A DNA stretch of 64,000 nucleotides from positions 22,191,058-22,255,057 of the forward strand of contig NC_060955.1 of NCBI RefSeq assembly GCF_910589235.1, given 5' to 3'. The position numbers and the translations under genes are program-made. Under the pieces are notes generated by a model. That model searched no databases and was not told where the DNA came from. It saw nothing but the letters and a program-made list of their open reading frames with translations. The DNA is from Vespa crabro (lineage: Eukaryota; Arthropoda; Insecta; Hymenoptera; Vespidae). Below are positions 52,087-64,000 of the stretch, piece by piece; within the stretch, counting starts at the first letter, position 1; each line of letters begins with the position of its first letter.

Positions 52087-53100
52087 ATGAAAAAGTTTTT
52101 GTTATCTCGTGTTTTGTCCACAGGAATACGCTTTAATTTCATTGGTATATCAGCCATGTCTACATGGATATCCGCAGACGAACGTATGTTAAAAATAATA
52201 AGGAAGATAGTACCAAATTTGACCAATACTAAATATAAAGGTCAAGATGGAAGAATAGGAATATTTGGTGGTAGCTCAGATTATACTGGAGCACCATATT
52301 TCACGGCAATGAGTGCTCTTAGAACTGGCGCAGATTTAGTGCATATATTTTGTGTAAAAGATGCTAGTACACCTATTAAATCTTTTAGCCCAGAACCAAT
52401 TGTACATCCGGTTTTGGATCAATACGATGCTATGAAACATATAAAACCTTGGTTGGATCGTTTGCATATTATTATCATTGGGCCAGGACTTGGAAGAGAT
52501 GATAAGATTCTTAAAGTCATAGTTGAATTGATTTCTATCTGCCGTGAATTAAAAAAACCATTGATAATAGACGCGGATGGATTATTCTTAATATTTCAAA
52601 AACCTGACATAATTAAGGATTATCCAGATCTAATACTTACACCTAATGCTATGGAATTTAGTCGATTAGCTAAGTCTATATTAAAAAAATCGATTCAACC
52701 TTCCCCAATGGTTAAGCCTGCGGATGTAAAAGAATTGGCGGATACTCTTGGAAAGAATGTTGTCATTTTACATAAAGGAGCAAAAGATATTATAGCGGAT
52801 GGACATGAAGGCACTGAAACTATATCATGTGGTATGGCTGGTTCCGGACGACGATGCGGTGGTCAAGGAGATCTTTTAGTTGGATCCGTAGCTGTTTTTT
52901 GGTGGTGGGCCATTTGTGGTGTAACTTGTGATTCCACTATATCACCTTCGGTATTAGCATGTTACGCAGGATCAAGATTAATTAGAGAATGTAATTCAGC
53001 TGCGTATAAAATTAAACAAAGAGCCACTTTGACAAGTGATATGTTGGAACAAATACAAAATGTTTTTGCTAGAATTTTTGAAACTCATGGCAACAAGTGA
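52087..53100 (+). CDS. NAXD: ATP-dependent (S)-NAD(P)H-hydrate dehydratase
   Basis: NAXD dehydrates the S form of damaged NAD(P)H hydrate using ATP (ADP in bacteria), partnering the NAXE epimerase. It works in the cytosol and mitochondria. A single open frame encodes 337 residues (human 347). The YjeF-C/ribokinase-like fold is marked by GQDGRIGIFGGSSDYTGAPY, SALRTGADLVHIF, IIIIGPGLGRDD, PLIIDADGLF, LILTPNAMEF, VVILHKGAKDII and the catalytic GGQGDLLVGSVA. The N-terminus MKKFLLSRVLSTGIRFNF is basic and hydrophobic, like a mitochondrial leader; an internal Met at residue 24 (MSTWIS) could start a cytosolic form. The complete domain lies in one exon. It converges with the SLC12 gene. Confidence 0.95.
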   Translation: MKKFLLSRVLSTGIRFNFIGISAMSTWISADERMLKIIRKIVPNLTNTKYKGQDGRIGIFGGSSDYTGAPYFTAMSALRTGADLVHIFCVKDASTPIKSFSPEPIVHPVLDQYDAMKHIKPWLDRLHIIIIGPGLGRDDKILKVIVELISICRELKKPLIIDADGLFLIFQKPDIIKDYPDLILTPNAMEFSRLAKSILKKSIQPSPMVKPADVKELADTLGKNVVILHKGAKDIIADGHEGTETISCGMAGSGRRCGGQGDLLVGSVAVFWWWAICGVTCDSTISPSVLACYAGSRLIRECNSAAYKIKQRATLTSDMLEQIQNVFARIFETHGNK

Positions 53101-54094
53101 GCTATAAGTTTGAATCGTAAACTCATTTATAAAATAATAATTGATAATATATTTCTTTTATAGGGGGTTATCTGTGTGTGCGTGTGTGTGCGTGTGTGTA
53201 TATATATGTATATTTACAGGCAATTTTTTTATAATTGCAAATATATTTCTTAGTATAAACAATTATTTAATGAATTTTTTTTTTAAATATATTTCTTAAC
53301 AAGAAAAGAGTATACATGTATATATGTAATATCCCATCAAAATTTTCTTAATATTCGTTTTAGAACTTCGTCATTCAATGGGAGAAATCGATTATTGCAA
53401 AATGTTGATAATTAAAAACATTGGATCATGTTTAAATGAAATTTTTAGAATACACGAGATATAGTATACTAAAAAATATTAATAAATATAATGTTATTTT
53501 ATGACAAATTAGATTATATGCATGCATTCAGCATTGTTAATATCTTAGATATGGAAAAGTTATAAATAATAAGACTGTCAATAAAATATTTTGTACATTT
53601 TATACTCTAAGAGTATTTAAGGAACGAAATAAGATCAGTACATTGGTAATTAAATTTTTAAAGAGAAATCTACTTATATTTTCATAATAATGATAATATT
53701 AATAATAATAAAAATATTTCTTTTTCTTTTTCTTGTTTATACAAAACTTTTAGATTTTGCATGATCATACAAGAACTATAGAAATTTAATGGTCACTCGT
53801 ACATAAATATTAAGAAGAGAAAAATTTGTCATACAACAACATTTATGTGATTTATCACAAAAAGTACATATCTAATATCATTTTTAAGAATGATGCTGTA
53901 GATTTCAGCCATGGTAAGCCAATTAATTAAGTACAAATATATTGCATGGTACTGCAAATTTTTTATCTGCTACTTATAACCGATATTGTAATCGATTACT
54001 TTTCTATTATAATTAATAATTTCATTATTTAACAGATATTTTAAAAAATGTACATTGATCTCCTTCCAAAAGTTCACTCTCTTTTGTGCGTAAG

Positions 54095-54149
<55 letters not shown>

Positions 54150-54351
54150 ACGTATGATATATAAAAAGGAGAAAAGGTAAAAAGAGATGTGCAACTTGCA
54201 CATCGTTAAAAGAGAGATTTGGCATTAATATCTTAAAAAATACTGCCTATTTATGTCAAGTATGATGTCCGCTAAAATTTCTTTTTCGAACATCATTCAA
54301 TTTAAGCCATTAATAATACTAATATCAATAACCTAATTTATCATTTATAGA
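53101..54351. other. Convergent 3' region between NAXD and the SLC12 gene
   Basis: This holds both 3' UTRs. It contains a (GT)n-like run at about 53173-53199 and an (AAT)n repeat at 54092-54144. Nothing coding. Confidence 0.6.
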
Positions 54352-57300
54352 CTACGAATAAAATGTCAGTACCGAAATATGATTTCCCCTTATTAAAAGA
54401 GTTGGTGGCATGTCACGAGTTAATGCTTCTAACCATGCCATGTATAAGGGTGCTGACACTGCACCTTTTCTTGGCATTGGTAATGACCTGTAAATTATAT
54501 TAAATTTAATTAATTATTATCCTCTTTTAGACAATATCACCATCGGACTAAAACTATCATGAATAATTACGTACATTACTACTAATGTGGATTGACTTGA
54601 ATTCTCCAAAAGTAATTCTCGAAGTCTCAATTGTCGATTAGTTTTGTCTCGTAATGTTTGTAATTCAAGATCAGTGACGCAGCAATCTAGAAAAAAAAAT
54701 TTCATTGATTATTTCGATAGATAATCATTTTATTTATGATTATATATATATATATATATATATGATAAATGATCAAACCTGAATTATCGGTAGGATCATT
54801 TCTTTGAAAATCAGATATAAGTTTATCAAAGAAATTTTTTGTATCCTGTCGAGGAGCAATACTGATATCATCTACCATTTTTAAACTCGTATATTTGATT
54901 CGAAATTTAGCCATGATTTCAGCCATTCTGTAGATAAAACAAATCTTTGAATCGAAAATATAAAAGAGACGGATTAGTATGAATATTGAAAAAAAAAAAA
55001 AAGAAAAAAAAAATCTTACTCCTTCTCTTGTGCCTCAATCTCTTGTTTGTGATTAGCCAAAGCAAAGATTCTCATCTTACAATGTTCCCAATTAGAACGT
55101 GTACTGATAATATATGGCAAAAGAATTGTCAAACCTAATGAAATGAAATAGAATTGCATAGAGTATAAAGAATGATCTTTCATAATTTGATAATGAATAT
55201 TTATTTCTTGGATTACCTCCATCATCGTAAAGCCACCATACGTCAATTACTCCTTTCTTATGTTTTTTTTGGAAAATTGTCATGTGTTCTGGCAACACTG
55301 GCATTCCATTTCGTTTTTCACTAAAACATAAAGAAATCATGCTGTATAATATCACATGTGTATGCGCTCGCGTGCTCGTGTACTGTTTGTGTATACTTTC
55401 TTTTTTTTTTCTTTTTTTTTTTTTTCCTGAAAATATTTGAAATTCACGATAACAAATATTTGAAACTTACGAAAGTAACTTATCAGTAGCTTGCTTTTTC
55501 TTCTGTTTAATATGGTCACGCGCATTCCAATGAGTAGGAGATTCTTTAATTATATTTGGTCCCTCCACTATAGTAAATTGTGTTCCTACTCATAGATACA
55601 ATGAAAATACGATGTTGCAATGTTTAATATTTTTCAAATTTTTGATAATTATATTGTTCCATGTAATATTTAAATATAATACATATCAAGATAAGATCTA
55701 AATTACATACCTATAGTTGGTACACTTTGTACTCTTGGTATTTGACTACTCATTGAGAGATCGCTATCAGCGTGCATCAAGGTGGTACCAGTTAAGTCGT
55801 AACTACTTTGTGCTAAAGTACCATGTTCTTCGTCTACCACAGTAGAACCTATTTCGGAACAATCCAAACCATCTTCGATACGTAGGATTGCAACAGCCAA
55901 TTTGTGATCGAAAGCATTGCTAAAATGATAAAAGAAATAATGAAATTGTTAAGGGAAAAAAAAAAATTTATCGAATAGAAATATTATAATGATAATGAGA
56001 TTATTTTTTTTTTATTACTGAAGAACGTTGAAATATTCTTGAAGATCTTTATGATTACAAGTCGACCAATGAGTTTTGTAACCCATTAAGACAACGTTTG
56101 GAGCTAACTTTCCTACTCCTGTTGCTTGCATCAATGCTGATGCACCTCTTTCCAAATTTAAATCTTCTACAACGTGATAAAATGATTTGATTCTGTGTCT
56201 ATGCAACCAGGCATATCCATTCCTTAAACGTACAGATCTTAATCGATACGACAAACGTGTCTGTAAAAGCATAAAAAGTGTAAAACTGATCATTATATTT
56301 TTCTAAAAGATTTACATTTTTTAAATTCAAATTTATATCTATGATTTATTTTTAATGAATATATTAATATATTTTTAAAACATTTTAATTTCGATCATTA
56401 TTATTAAAAATTAATTAAACGATTATCTATTAAAAGTTAAATAAAAAAATATAACATGATATTTTTTACACTATCATTTAACAAGCAAAACTTGATAGAA
56501 CATATCGAAATAAATTATTTGCAATCAATGAATTAATCGATCATGATTTATCTCACAAACGTTATTAATCATTCGATACGTAACTGTTATACATCATACG
56601 ACAAAATACTTACTTGACATATTTCCCCAGATATTAACAAGGAATTATTTTTCGTGATAAGATTTGCCAAATATAAAAGAGCCGGTCTCGTACCAGGATG
56701 TCCAGTAAGAGCCAAGATTTGCGGAGCATAATTTTTCACATGTTCATCGATAGAATTCAATCTACAAATATGTAATTCAAATATATACAAAATATTTATT
56801 CGAGTAATTTGAAATAAAAAAATATTTGTAATCGGGAGATAAAAAATTTACCTATAGACGATAGATAACGCAGTTTTATAAGTTTGAGCTTGAGTACTGC
56901 TACCCCAGTTAACATCAGGCTTACGATATACAACAATCAGGTATAATGCGAAGATAATAACGAATGTTATTAACGAAGTTACCCAATCGATGAAATACAT
57001 AATGCTTACGCAAACGATGAAGCCAAATAGAGATAACCAGGTGTTGTAATACTGTAGATAACGATTAATCATTAATTAGGATTAATCAAGTATTTTATTT
57101 TTCAATAAGAATTTTCAATTGTGTTGAATTTTTCTTCTTCTGTTTTTTTTATTTTTTTTTTTTTTTATTAAACAAACGTACCCTGAAGGTAGGTCGCCAT
57201 CCAAGTGGTCGAATAAGCGCGGCGTGAAATGCACAGAAATTAATGAGAGCATAGGATGCTAGATAAAAGTTTGATATTAACGGTGCTACTGCATTGAGAT

Positions 57301-57392
57301 TGGCTAAAAGTCAAAATGATTTGTTAAGTTATTATATAGCTAGTAATATATATTTCTATCCTTTTATAATACATAGATAATATTCTATAAGT

Positions 57393-57431
<39 letters not shown>

Positions 57432-58348
57432 GAATATTATACATAGCTAAATAATAGTATTACATGACAAATATTATATCAAGCGATCGCTTACCTATCA
57501 TAAGGAATACAAACGCAACAAGAAACGTAAGTCCATATCCTCTGTATGGTTCGCCAGATTTACCATATCCTTTACTAAAATATATCAATCCAGGATATAT
57601 TCTATCTTGACCTAACGCTTGGATTAATCTTGGTACTGATAATAGATTTGTTAATGCAGTTGAAAGTGTTGCAGCAAAACAGCCAGCATATATGAGTGGT
57701 CCCCAAAGTGACATTAGTTGCATGACCTACACAGATAATAATTGATGAACAATGTTATAAATCATTATATATATATATATATTTTTTTTTTTTGTAAATT
57801 GCTAAAAAGAAATCGAAGGATATTTTTTCTTTAATGACTTACCGAATAACTATTATGAAGTCCATATAAACAATTACTTTGAGAAATACACTGAACGGTA
57901 CCATTTACTCCAATGATACCATTGGCATCTCTCAATGCTGCTCCACCAGCAAAATACACAAAAGTGACATAACTTATCATAGATATTAAAAGTGCTAAAA
58001 GTGTTCCAATAGGTATACTATTTCCTGGATTTTTCAAATCTCCCGAAATATTTGCACCAGCCTGTATGCCAGTTACCGAAGGGAAAAAAATTGCGAAAAC
58101 CGAAAAGAATGTTTGATTGGTGTTTTCAGAAAATCGATAATCCGAGCCCCAATTCTCCTTAAATACCTCCCCTGAAAAATTAAAGAGAAAAGAAAAATTT
58201 TATACGTTGCACGACGACAGAAATAAATCAATCGTATATACGAAGGATGGATCAAAAGTTTTTAGATAAAGCAAAGTGATTTTAAAAATCAATTGATCTT
58301 TTTCATGACTTTTTAAGCGAATTAGTTAGGCTTGTTGTAGTTTTACAA

Positions 58349-58390
<42 letters not shown>

Positions 58391-58496
58391 TAATTAATCC
58401 AAGTCTCGAAGAAGAACAATTGATTTTTAAAATCATCTAGGAACTCTAGCTCAGCCTTAAAAACTTTTAGATAACCTTGTATATATATGTATATAT

Positions 58497-58529
<33 letters not shown>

Positions 58530-61240
58530 CATATGTACAGACTGTATTACATATGTACAATATATGTAATACACATAATATATGTAAATATAATTAATGA
58601 AATGAAATAAATGAAAATATATAAATGATATAATATTCACAGGAAAAGCCAATGAATCCGTGAGAGATTTGTTCTTGATTTTTCGGGCCAACGATAGTAC
58701 CAATTAAAAAGTCAAAAATAGCTGCTACGATGACTGCGATAAGGAAGTTCTGGGCCTAATAAATATATAAAAAAGAAAAAATATGTAAAAATATATCGTC
58801 AAATTGAATTAGATTACACATAAAAAAAAAAAAAGAAGAATAATAATTAAATTATCAATTTCAAAACGAAGATAAACGAACCAAAGAACGAACGAACGAA
58901 TGAACAAACGAAAGAACTTACCTTTGATTCCCATTCCATACCAATAGCACAAATCAATATCATCACTATAAGAGCAATAGTACCAATAATTCTAACATCC
59001 TGTATTCCATTATCTATTATTTTAAGATCATGTTCCTTGAGTAGATCATTCATGGAATCACAGAAACCAATTGTGTTCATGGATGCCGCAACTGCATTCG
59101 CAAATGCAAAAACTATTCCAACAGATGCACCAAACTCAGGTCCAAGTGATCGAGAGATGATGAAGTATATACCACCTGCAAAATTATTATTTTGATATAA
59201 TGAGATAACTGAGAACGGAAAGAGTGAGAAAGAGAGAGAAATGAAAATTTATTTTCTCTAAATAAACTAAAAAGGATTAGAAAATAATATTATATATTAT
59301 ATATATAAATTTCAACGATAAAATTTATTAAAAAAATTGCTATACCTGTTAAATTAGAAAAAAATTAAAAAAATTAAAAAATTAAAAAATACATAAATAG
59401 TATCCTAAATTGAATAATCAAATTTGATAAGTAATGTTACAAATTGCTTATATTAAATATATACGTATAATGGCACTCCTATTTATAAAAAAAGAAAAAA
59501 GGAAAGAAATAACAATAGCAATTGTGTAAACCAACACACCTCCCTTTACTTCCCCATTAGTACTAATTGCACTTAGGCTTAATGTCGTGATGACACACAC
59601 CGCTGCCGATATTCCTATAATGATAGTACTCTGTAATATACCAGCTTGTGCTACGACCCATGAGAGCCTTAGAAAAAGCATAACCCCCCATATATTTAAA
59701 AGACATGGTATTAAAACTCCTTGGATCCATCCTAATTTTATTCCACCGGTATAAATTTGCGAGCCAGTTCCAATTTGTCCTGTCTCGACGTTTGGATCCT
59801 GAAAAATATATTATAAGTTTAACAAAGGTATTTATAGATTTAATATTACGATTATATTTATCGGGGATAAAGAGTATAAGGGTTGATATTAAATCCTTAA
59901 AGGCTGTAACATTTATTGTATGATTGTATTATCTACACAGTGGAGAACCTTTCGTCAGAGTTGTTAAGAGGTTTAACATTGTCTCTTGGCATTTAATAGT
60001 AACAAAACAATCTTACCTATCCTGATCAATTCTTTATTGCTACATAAACTCAATATATCTATTCTACTTCAATATACCTACCCTATCCTATCCTATTCCA
60101 TTATTCTCTTTATAGGGGTCTGGTAAATCAATAGAAATATCACTAAAGTCGAATGATCGTTGGATAGCAAATGATAGTGTTCATACCTTTATCAAATTTC
60201 CTTCGTGTAAGGTACTTAAAGATGGCCTCTTCGCACGACGACTTAATCTGTAAAATGTATATTAATTGTATGACGATAGATCCTCATACGTTATATGATT
60301 TTTTATATATCCATTACGTAAGTCATTATAATAATTATTTAATTGTGAGTTCTCTTTTGTTCTTCGTCTTTTTTCTTTCTTTTCTTTCTGTAGTATCTTG
60401 TTAAAATCAGTATTCCTATTATTATTATCTTATTGTTGGAATAATTACAAGATATACAAGATATTACTAATTAATATAATCGTGTTATTTACTCGATTTA
60501 ATAAATTTTTTATCCGTTCGGAATAACCTTAATTTTTCTTTCTTTTTTCTCTGTATTCATGTTAATTCTATTTTTTATTAATCAAAGCATTCGATATTTA
60601 TGAATTATTATCGATTTGATTAAGTCAAAAAAATTCGATAAAGCTAAAAGAGAGATAGATATTAACGAATATTTTCAATTAAGCACGGTCGATTAAAATA
60701 ATAGATAAATTTTTATTTCACGTAATAAATCGTATATCATCGTACGTGTAAATTATTTAAATTTTATTCAAATGATATAAATTATTAATTAGCTTCGCCT
60801 CATAATAATTTTATCTATTATTTCCTTTTTTACGGATATCGTTCTGAATAATTTCGTATATCATGAACACTTCATTATCTTCATAATAATTATATCAAGT
60901 ATTTTTTAGATAAATTTAATTCGTATTAATAAAAATATAATTTTATTCTTTAATAATTTATATTATTAATAATTCTTATGAAAATCATTTTTAATAATTT
61001 TAATCATCGTTATTTTTATAATAAGTATTATATTATTAATTTGGATGAGAATAATCGTTTAATAATTTTTAAAATTATAACTTTTGCGGATTGTAGTTTA
61101 TGTAGATACCTGTAATGGTCCATACGTGGAACAACATCCCAGAGGCCGCTCACGTTCAACGTCATCGGAGATCTTTTATTATTTTCATTCCCTCCTGTCG
61201 TATCATCCTTGGCATTTTTATTTTGGAGTCGGCTCTCCAT
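54352..61240 (-). CDS. NKCC: SLC12 cation-chloride cotransporter, NKCC type (insect CCC2-like)
   Basis: An electroneutral cation-chloride cotransporter of the plasma membrane. Eighteen coding exons total 3033 nt (1010 residues): 61240-61110, 60247-60187, 59798-59540, 59175-58922, 58755-58641, 58171-57843, 57726-57495, 57303-57182, 57051-56852, 56761-56614, 56260-56019, 55919-55711, 55585-55471, 55320-55217, 55134-55020, 54927-54779, 54686-54575, 54487-54352; all phases close. Family words: VPRMDHYR, RPSLSTLHE, NIWGVMLFLRLSWVVAQAGI (TM1), SRSLGPEFGASVG, FFPSVTGIQAGANISGDL (TM6), TLSTALTNLLSVPR (TM8), KPDVNWGSSTQA and the NKCC-like C-terminus SLPMPRKGAVSAPLYMAWLE to SVLTFYS. KCCs lack that ending. 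The TM3 residue that is Tyr in NKCC1 is Asn here (SMNTIGF). The start is the first Met after an acceptor at 61250; upstream coding exons cannot be excluded. Confidence 0.93.
58239..58481. mobile_element. MITE with long terminal inverted repeats in an SLC12 intron
   Basis: The left end reads tatacgaagg, then atcaaaagtttttagat; the right end read on the minus strand gives tatacaaggtt, then atctaaaagtttttaagg. Further in, gattttaaaaatcaattg (58271-58288) is the exact reverse complement of a word at about 58419-58436. TA flanks both ends. About 240 bases, with an internal poly-A run and no open frame. The ends and TA flanks suit a Tc1/mariner-related nonautonomous element. It sits between exons 5 and 6. 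Confidence 0.6.
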
Positions 61241-61249
61241 TTCGTTCTT

Positions 61250-63859
61250 TCTAAAGGAAAATGAAAAAAAAAATATGATCACGAAGAAGAAAAAAAAATT
61301 GATCATTTTTGATTCACTCGCAAATTCTTTGAGAGATCAAAATTTCGAAAATGGCCGCCATTTTCTCTCTCTCTCTCTCTCTCTCTTTGTACCTCTATTT
61401 TCTTTTATAAATAATTTTTATTTTAATAATAATATAAATAATAATAAAAAATAAATATATGCACACATAATTTGTTTTAAAATTATCATATTCGTAAATT
61501 AGGCGTTTTAGTCATTATTTCTTTTTTTTTTGTTTTTTTTTTTTTAATGACTAAGCGACGCTAATAGCGTTTGATAACTAACGAGGAAGACATGTTTATT
61601 TCTTTTTTGCTTTTTCACTCCGTTTTTTTTCCATTTGTTTTCCTCCATTTTTCTTCTTCTTAATCTCTTTATTTATTATTTATTTATTTATTTTAACGTA
61701 ATAATACATTCAGAAATCATATTGGTATCGACGAGAAACATAATTGATATAAAAAAAATGTATAAATAATAAAGTATAATCGGATGAATTTTTTATTTCT
61801 TTTTTTTTTTTTTTTTAAATGACCTGTTATAAACGACAGCTGATAACGGATGAGGGAGTATTTTTTTTCTCTTATTACAAAATCATTTGCGTTATTTATA
61901 TTATTGTTTGTTTTTTTTTCCTTTCGAACACGATTATGCATTCGATATTAACGTGAATAATTTAGAAAATACTGACTGACCAATTGACAAGAGAAAGATT
62001 CATACGAGATAGGTCTCGGTCCCCATAAGACAAAGTTCCTACCACGATTATATAAATTTATATTATATAATAAATTTCATTTATTATATCTTTTTCATTT
62101 ATATATATGTATATATATATATATGCATAAAAAATTTTTGTTTCTATATTTGTGACATAGCAGATGTCGTCAATAGATCATTAATTTCGTCGTAAATCAA
62201 ATTTGCCTAATGTATTTCTCACTTAATCATTTGCCATTATCAATCGAATATACATTGTAAACAATCGATTTATTTCGATTGAAGGGCCCCAAAAATTTTC
62301 TAAAGTTTTATATCATTTCTTGAAGGTTAAATATGATTTCTAATATGTACCATAGTAATCGCAAACGTACCATAGAAAAATAACATAAGCCAAAGCAATT
62401 GAAAGGCGTGATATTATTTCTAAGCCAACAGTGAGACCTTTCCCTTTATGAGATCACATTCGAAGACAAGTCGTGAAACGAAGTCATTGGTATCAAATGA
62501 TATCTTTTTAATTAATCGAATTGATGATTTACATGAGTTTAATAGAATGGTATGTGCATATATGTCTATTCGTTTGTAATTCGTCCGTGACTCTCACTCT
62601 CTTATATATATATGGTTTCTTTTTTTTTTTTACTGATCGTCGACGAATTCATATCTTTTAAAAGCCAATTGACATAATCTTCTTCATTGTTATCATTGAA
62701 AAAAATTCTTTTATAAATTTACATACGTACACGCACAGACATATACACACATACAATTCTTTTTATCGATAATTTCTCGACAAAACGTTTCTTTCATTCG
62801 AATATATTTCAATTCATCATTTATTTCGAAATTTCGAGAGCCCATCGCACACTTATTCCCTTCCATATATCTTCCTCTACCTAAAAAAGAGCTAATCGAA
62901 AAACCTTTTTGTTATCATTCGAGAAGAATGAATTCGATATCAATGAACACAGTTTTTATTTTCTCGCTATAGATCTTATCTCGCATGAAGATCATTGCGA
63001 GAAACGATTAAATCGCCTACTTAGATCGTTATCGCATTGATATTATTTCAAAAATTGTTAGTAATATACGTAGAATGCATTTGGAGTGCAGGTGAATGCA
63101 AAAAGATCTTTTTCAAAAAATATAAAAAAAGTCATTTTCCTCCTTCTTCTCCCTCTTTGAAAAGAAAAAGAAAAAAAAAATAGAACCGATGTTTCACTAA
63201 GCACACGTCCATACATATTAACGACTCTAAAATTGTACTGGCCGATAGCAACATTTGAAAATCTAAGAATAGATTTTCGCCGATCGTACTTTTTCACATA
63301 CATAAAAAAAGAAGAAAAAACACGAATAATATATTTACTTAAAAAAAAAAAAAAAAAAAATAAATAAAGAATATTTCCCAAAAACTGGAAAAGTTTCAAA
63401 TTTCTCAAAAAAACAAAAAAAAGAAAGAAAAGACAATCAATTACAAGGTCTCGTTTATCGTTCTGTCAATTAATAAAAACAAACAAACGGTTTCATTGAT
63501 TTTGCCGACACCTAATGAAATATTTTATATTTAAATAAAAATAAAATGAAATAAAAAATCTATATACATACATATATACATATATGGGGTCTATGTATAT
63601 ATGTATATATATATATTTATGTATATATATATATTTATATATAAATGATAAGAGGAGTTTCACTCGAAGATGACGCTCGACTATGATGATAGTAGTTTTA
63701 ACACTAACACAGGTCCTTTCTAGGAACACAGTATAACGACGCACAGTAGCAACGCATCAATAATCAACATCAAGTAAAAGCGCACTAAAACGGGAAATGT
63801 GTATATGAAATAGGACATGATTATTTCTAAATTTCAGTATATATATCATATGTATGTGT

Positions 63860-63891
<32 letters not shown>

Positions 63892-64000
63892 CAAAATAGA
63901 AAGAAAGATAGAAGTAAGTGTATGATTCAAGTAATATATGTCGAACTAAACAGCTTAATATAGTAAAAGATAAAAGATGAACATAATAATGCACACGCGT
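61250..64000. other. Upstream region of the SLC12 gene
   Basis: A CAG/TAG acceptor directly precedes the coding exon (minus strand), so a 5' UTR exon probably lies in this stretch, but I cannot place it. The region holds a 17-bp palindrome AAAATGGCCGCCATTTT at 61348-61364, several poly-A/T runs, a (TA)n cluster at about 63590-63640 and a (GT)n run at 63857-63892. No coding exon is supportable. Confidence 0.55.
63857..63892. repeat. (GT)n microsatellite
   Basis: A GT run with one TC interruption near the right edge. Confidence 0.9.

Noticed and set aside
54352..61240. Assignment as a K-Cl cotransporter (KCC)
   Set aside because: The C-terminus (SLPMPRKGAVSAPLYMAW to SVLTFYS), the VPRMDHYR landmark and the lack of the long KCC extracellular loop point to the Na-dependent branch.
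1..64000. CRISPR arrays, tRNA or rRNA genes, viral insertions
   Set aside because: No regularly spaced identical repeats with unique spacers, no cloverleaf-like A/B boxes noticed, and no viral polymerase or capsid-like frames seen by eye; a covariance-model search was not possible.

Overview
The window is nuclear DNA from an insect, most likely a hymenopteran (inference from protein similarity remembered by family, strong A+T bias, many CpG-containing words such as cgatcg, and dense microsatellites). It contains no prokaryotic, viral or organellar genes. Genes are split by short GT-AG introns. I rebuilt exon structures by hand from reading frame, splice consensus and intron phase; every CDS total reported as closed is divisible by three.

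Layout. 1-2.3 kb: low-complexity DNA without a gene. 2.56-4.48 kb (minus): the nucleoporin aladin (AAAS). 4.5-6.5 kb: an upstream region shared head-to-head by AAAS and the next gene. 6.5-25.8 kb (plus): a six-exon gene with a 12.2-kb first intron, encoding a 1445-residue largely disordered protein with poly-Thr, poly-Pro, poly-Gln and poly-Ser tracts that I cannot name. 25.8-29 kb: mostly noncoding. 29-40 kb: a compact same-strand housekeeping cluster of NDUFA1 (complex I), a vinculin/alpha-catenin-like protein (Serendipity-alpha-like), CHMP7 (ESCRT-III), CIAO2A (cytosolic Fe-S assembly) and PUS1 (tRNA pseudouridine synthase). 40.8-45.2 kb: a modular serine protease (LDLa x4, Sushi, Wonton-like, S1 protease) of the type that starts the Toll/melanization cascade. 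45.2-52 kb: a repeat island with two tandem-duplication families, a CpG-rich repeat patch and a possible solo LTR. 52.1-53.1 kb: NAXD (NAD(P)H-hydrate repair) as a single open frame. 54.35-61.24 kb (minus): an 18-coding-exon SLC12 cation-chloride cotransporter of NKCC type. 61.25-64 kb: its noncoding upstream region.

The neighbours do not form a pathway; they are independently transcribed genes. The most informative points are: an in-frame upstream PUS1 exon that would add a mitochondrial leader; an SLC12 transporter in which the potassium-coordinating Tyr of TM3 is replaced by Asn; chymotrypsin-like specificity and a Leu activation site in the modular protease; a TATA+initiator pair inside the 12-kb intron; a TIR-bearing MITE in the transporter gene; and tandem repeats with exon-like CpG-rich cores at 45.7-50.4 kb. 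I saw no CRISPR, tRNA or rRNA genes. Gene-family claims rest on remembered family motifs, not on searches.
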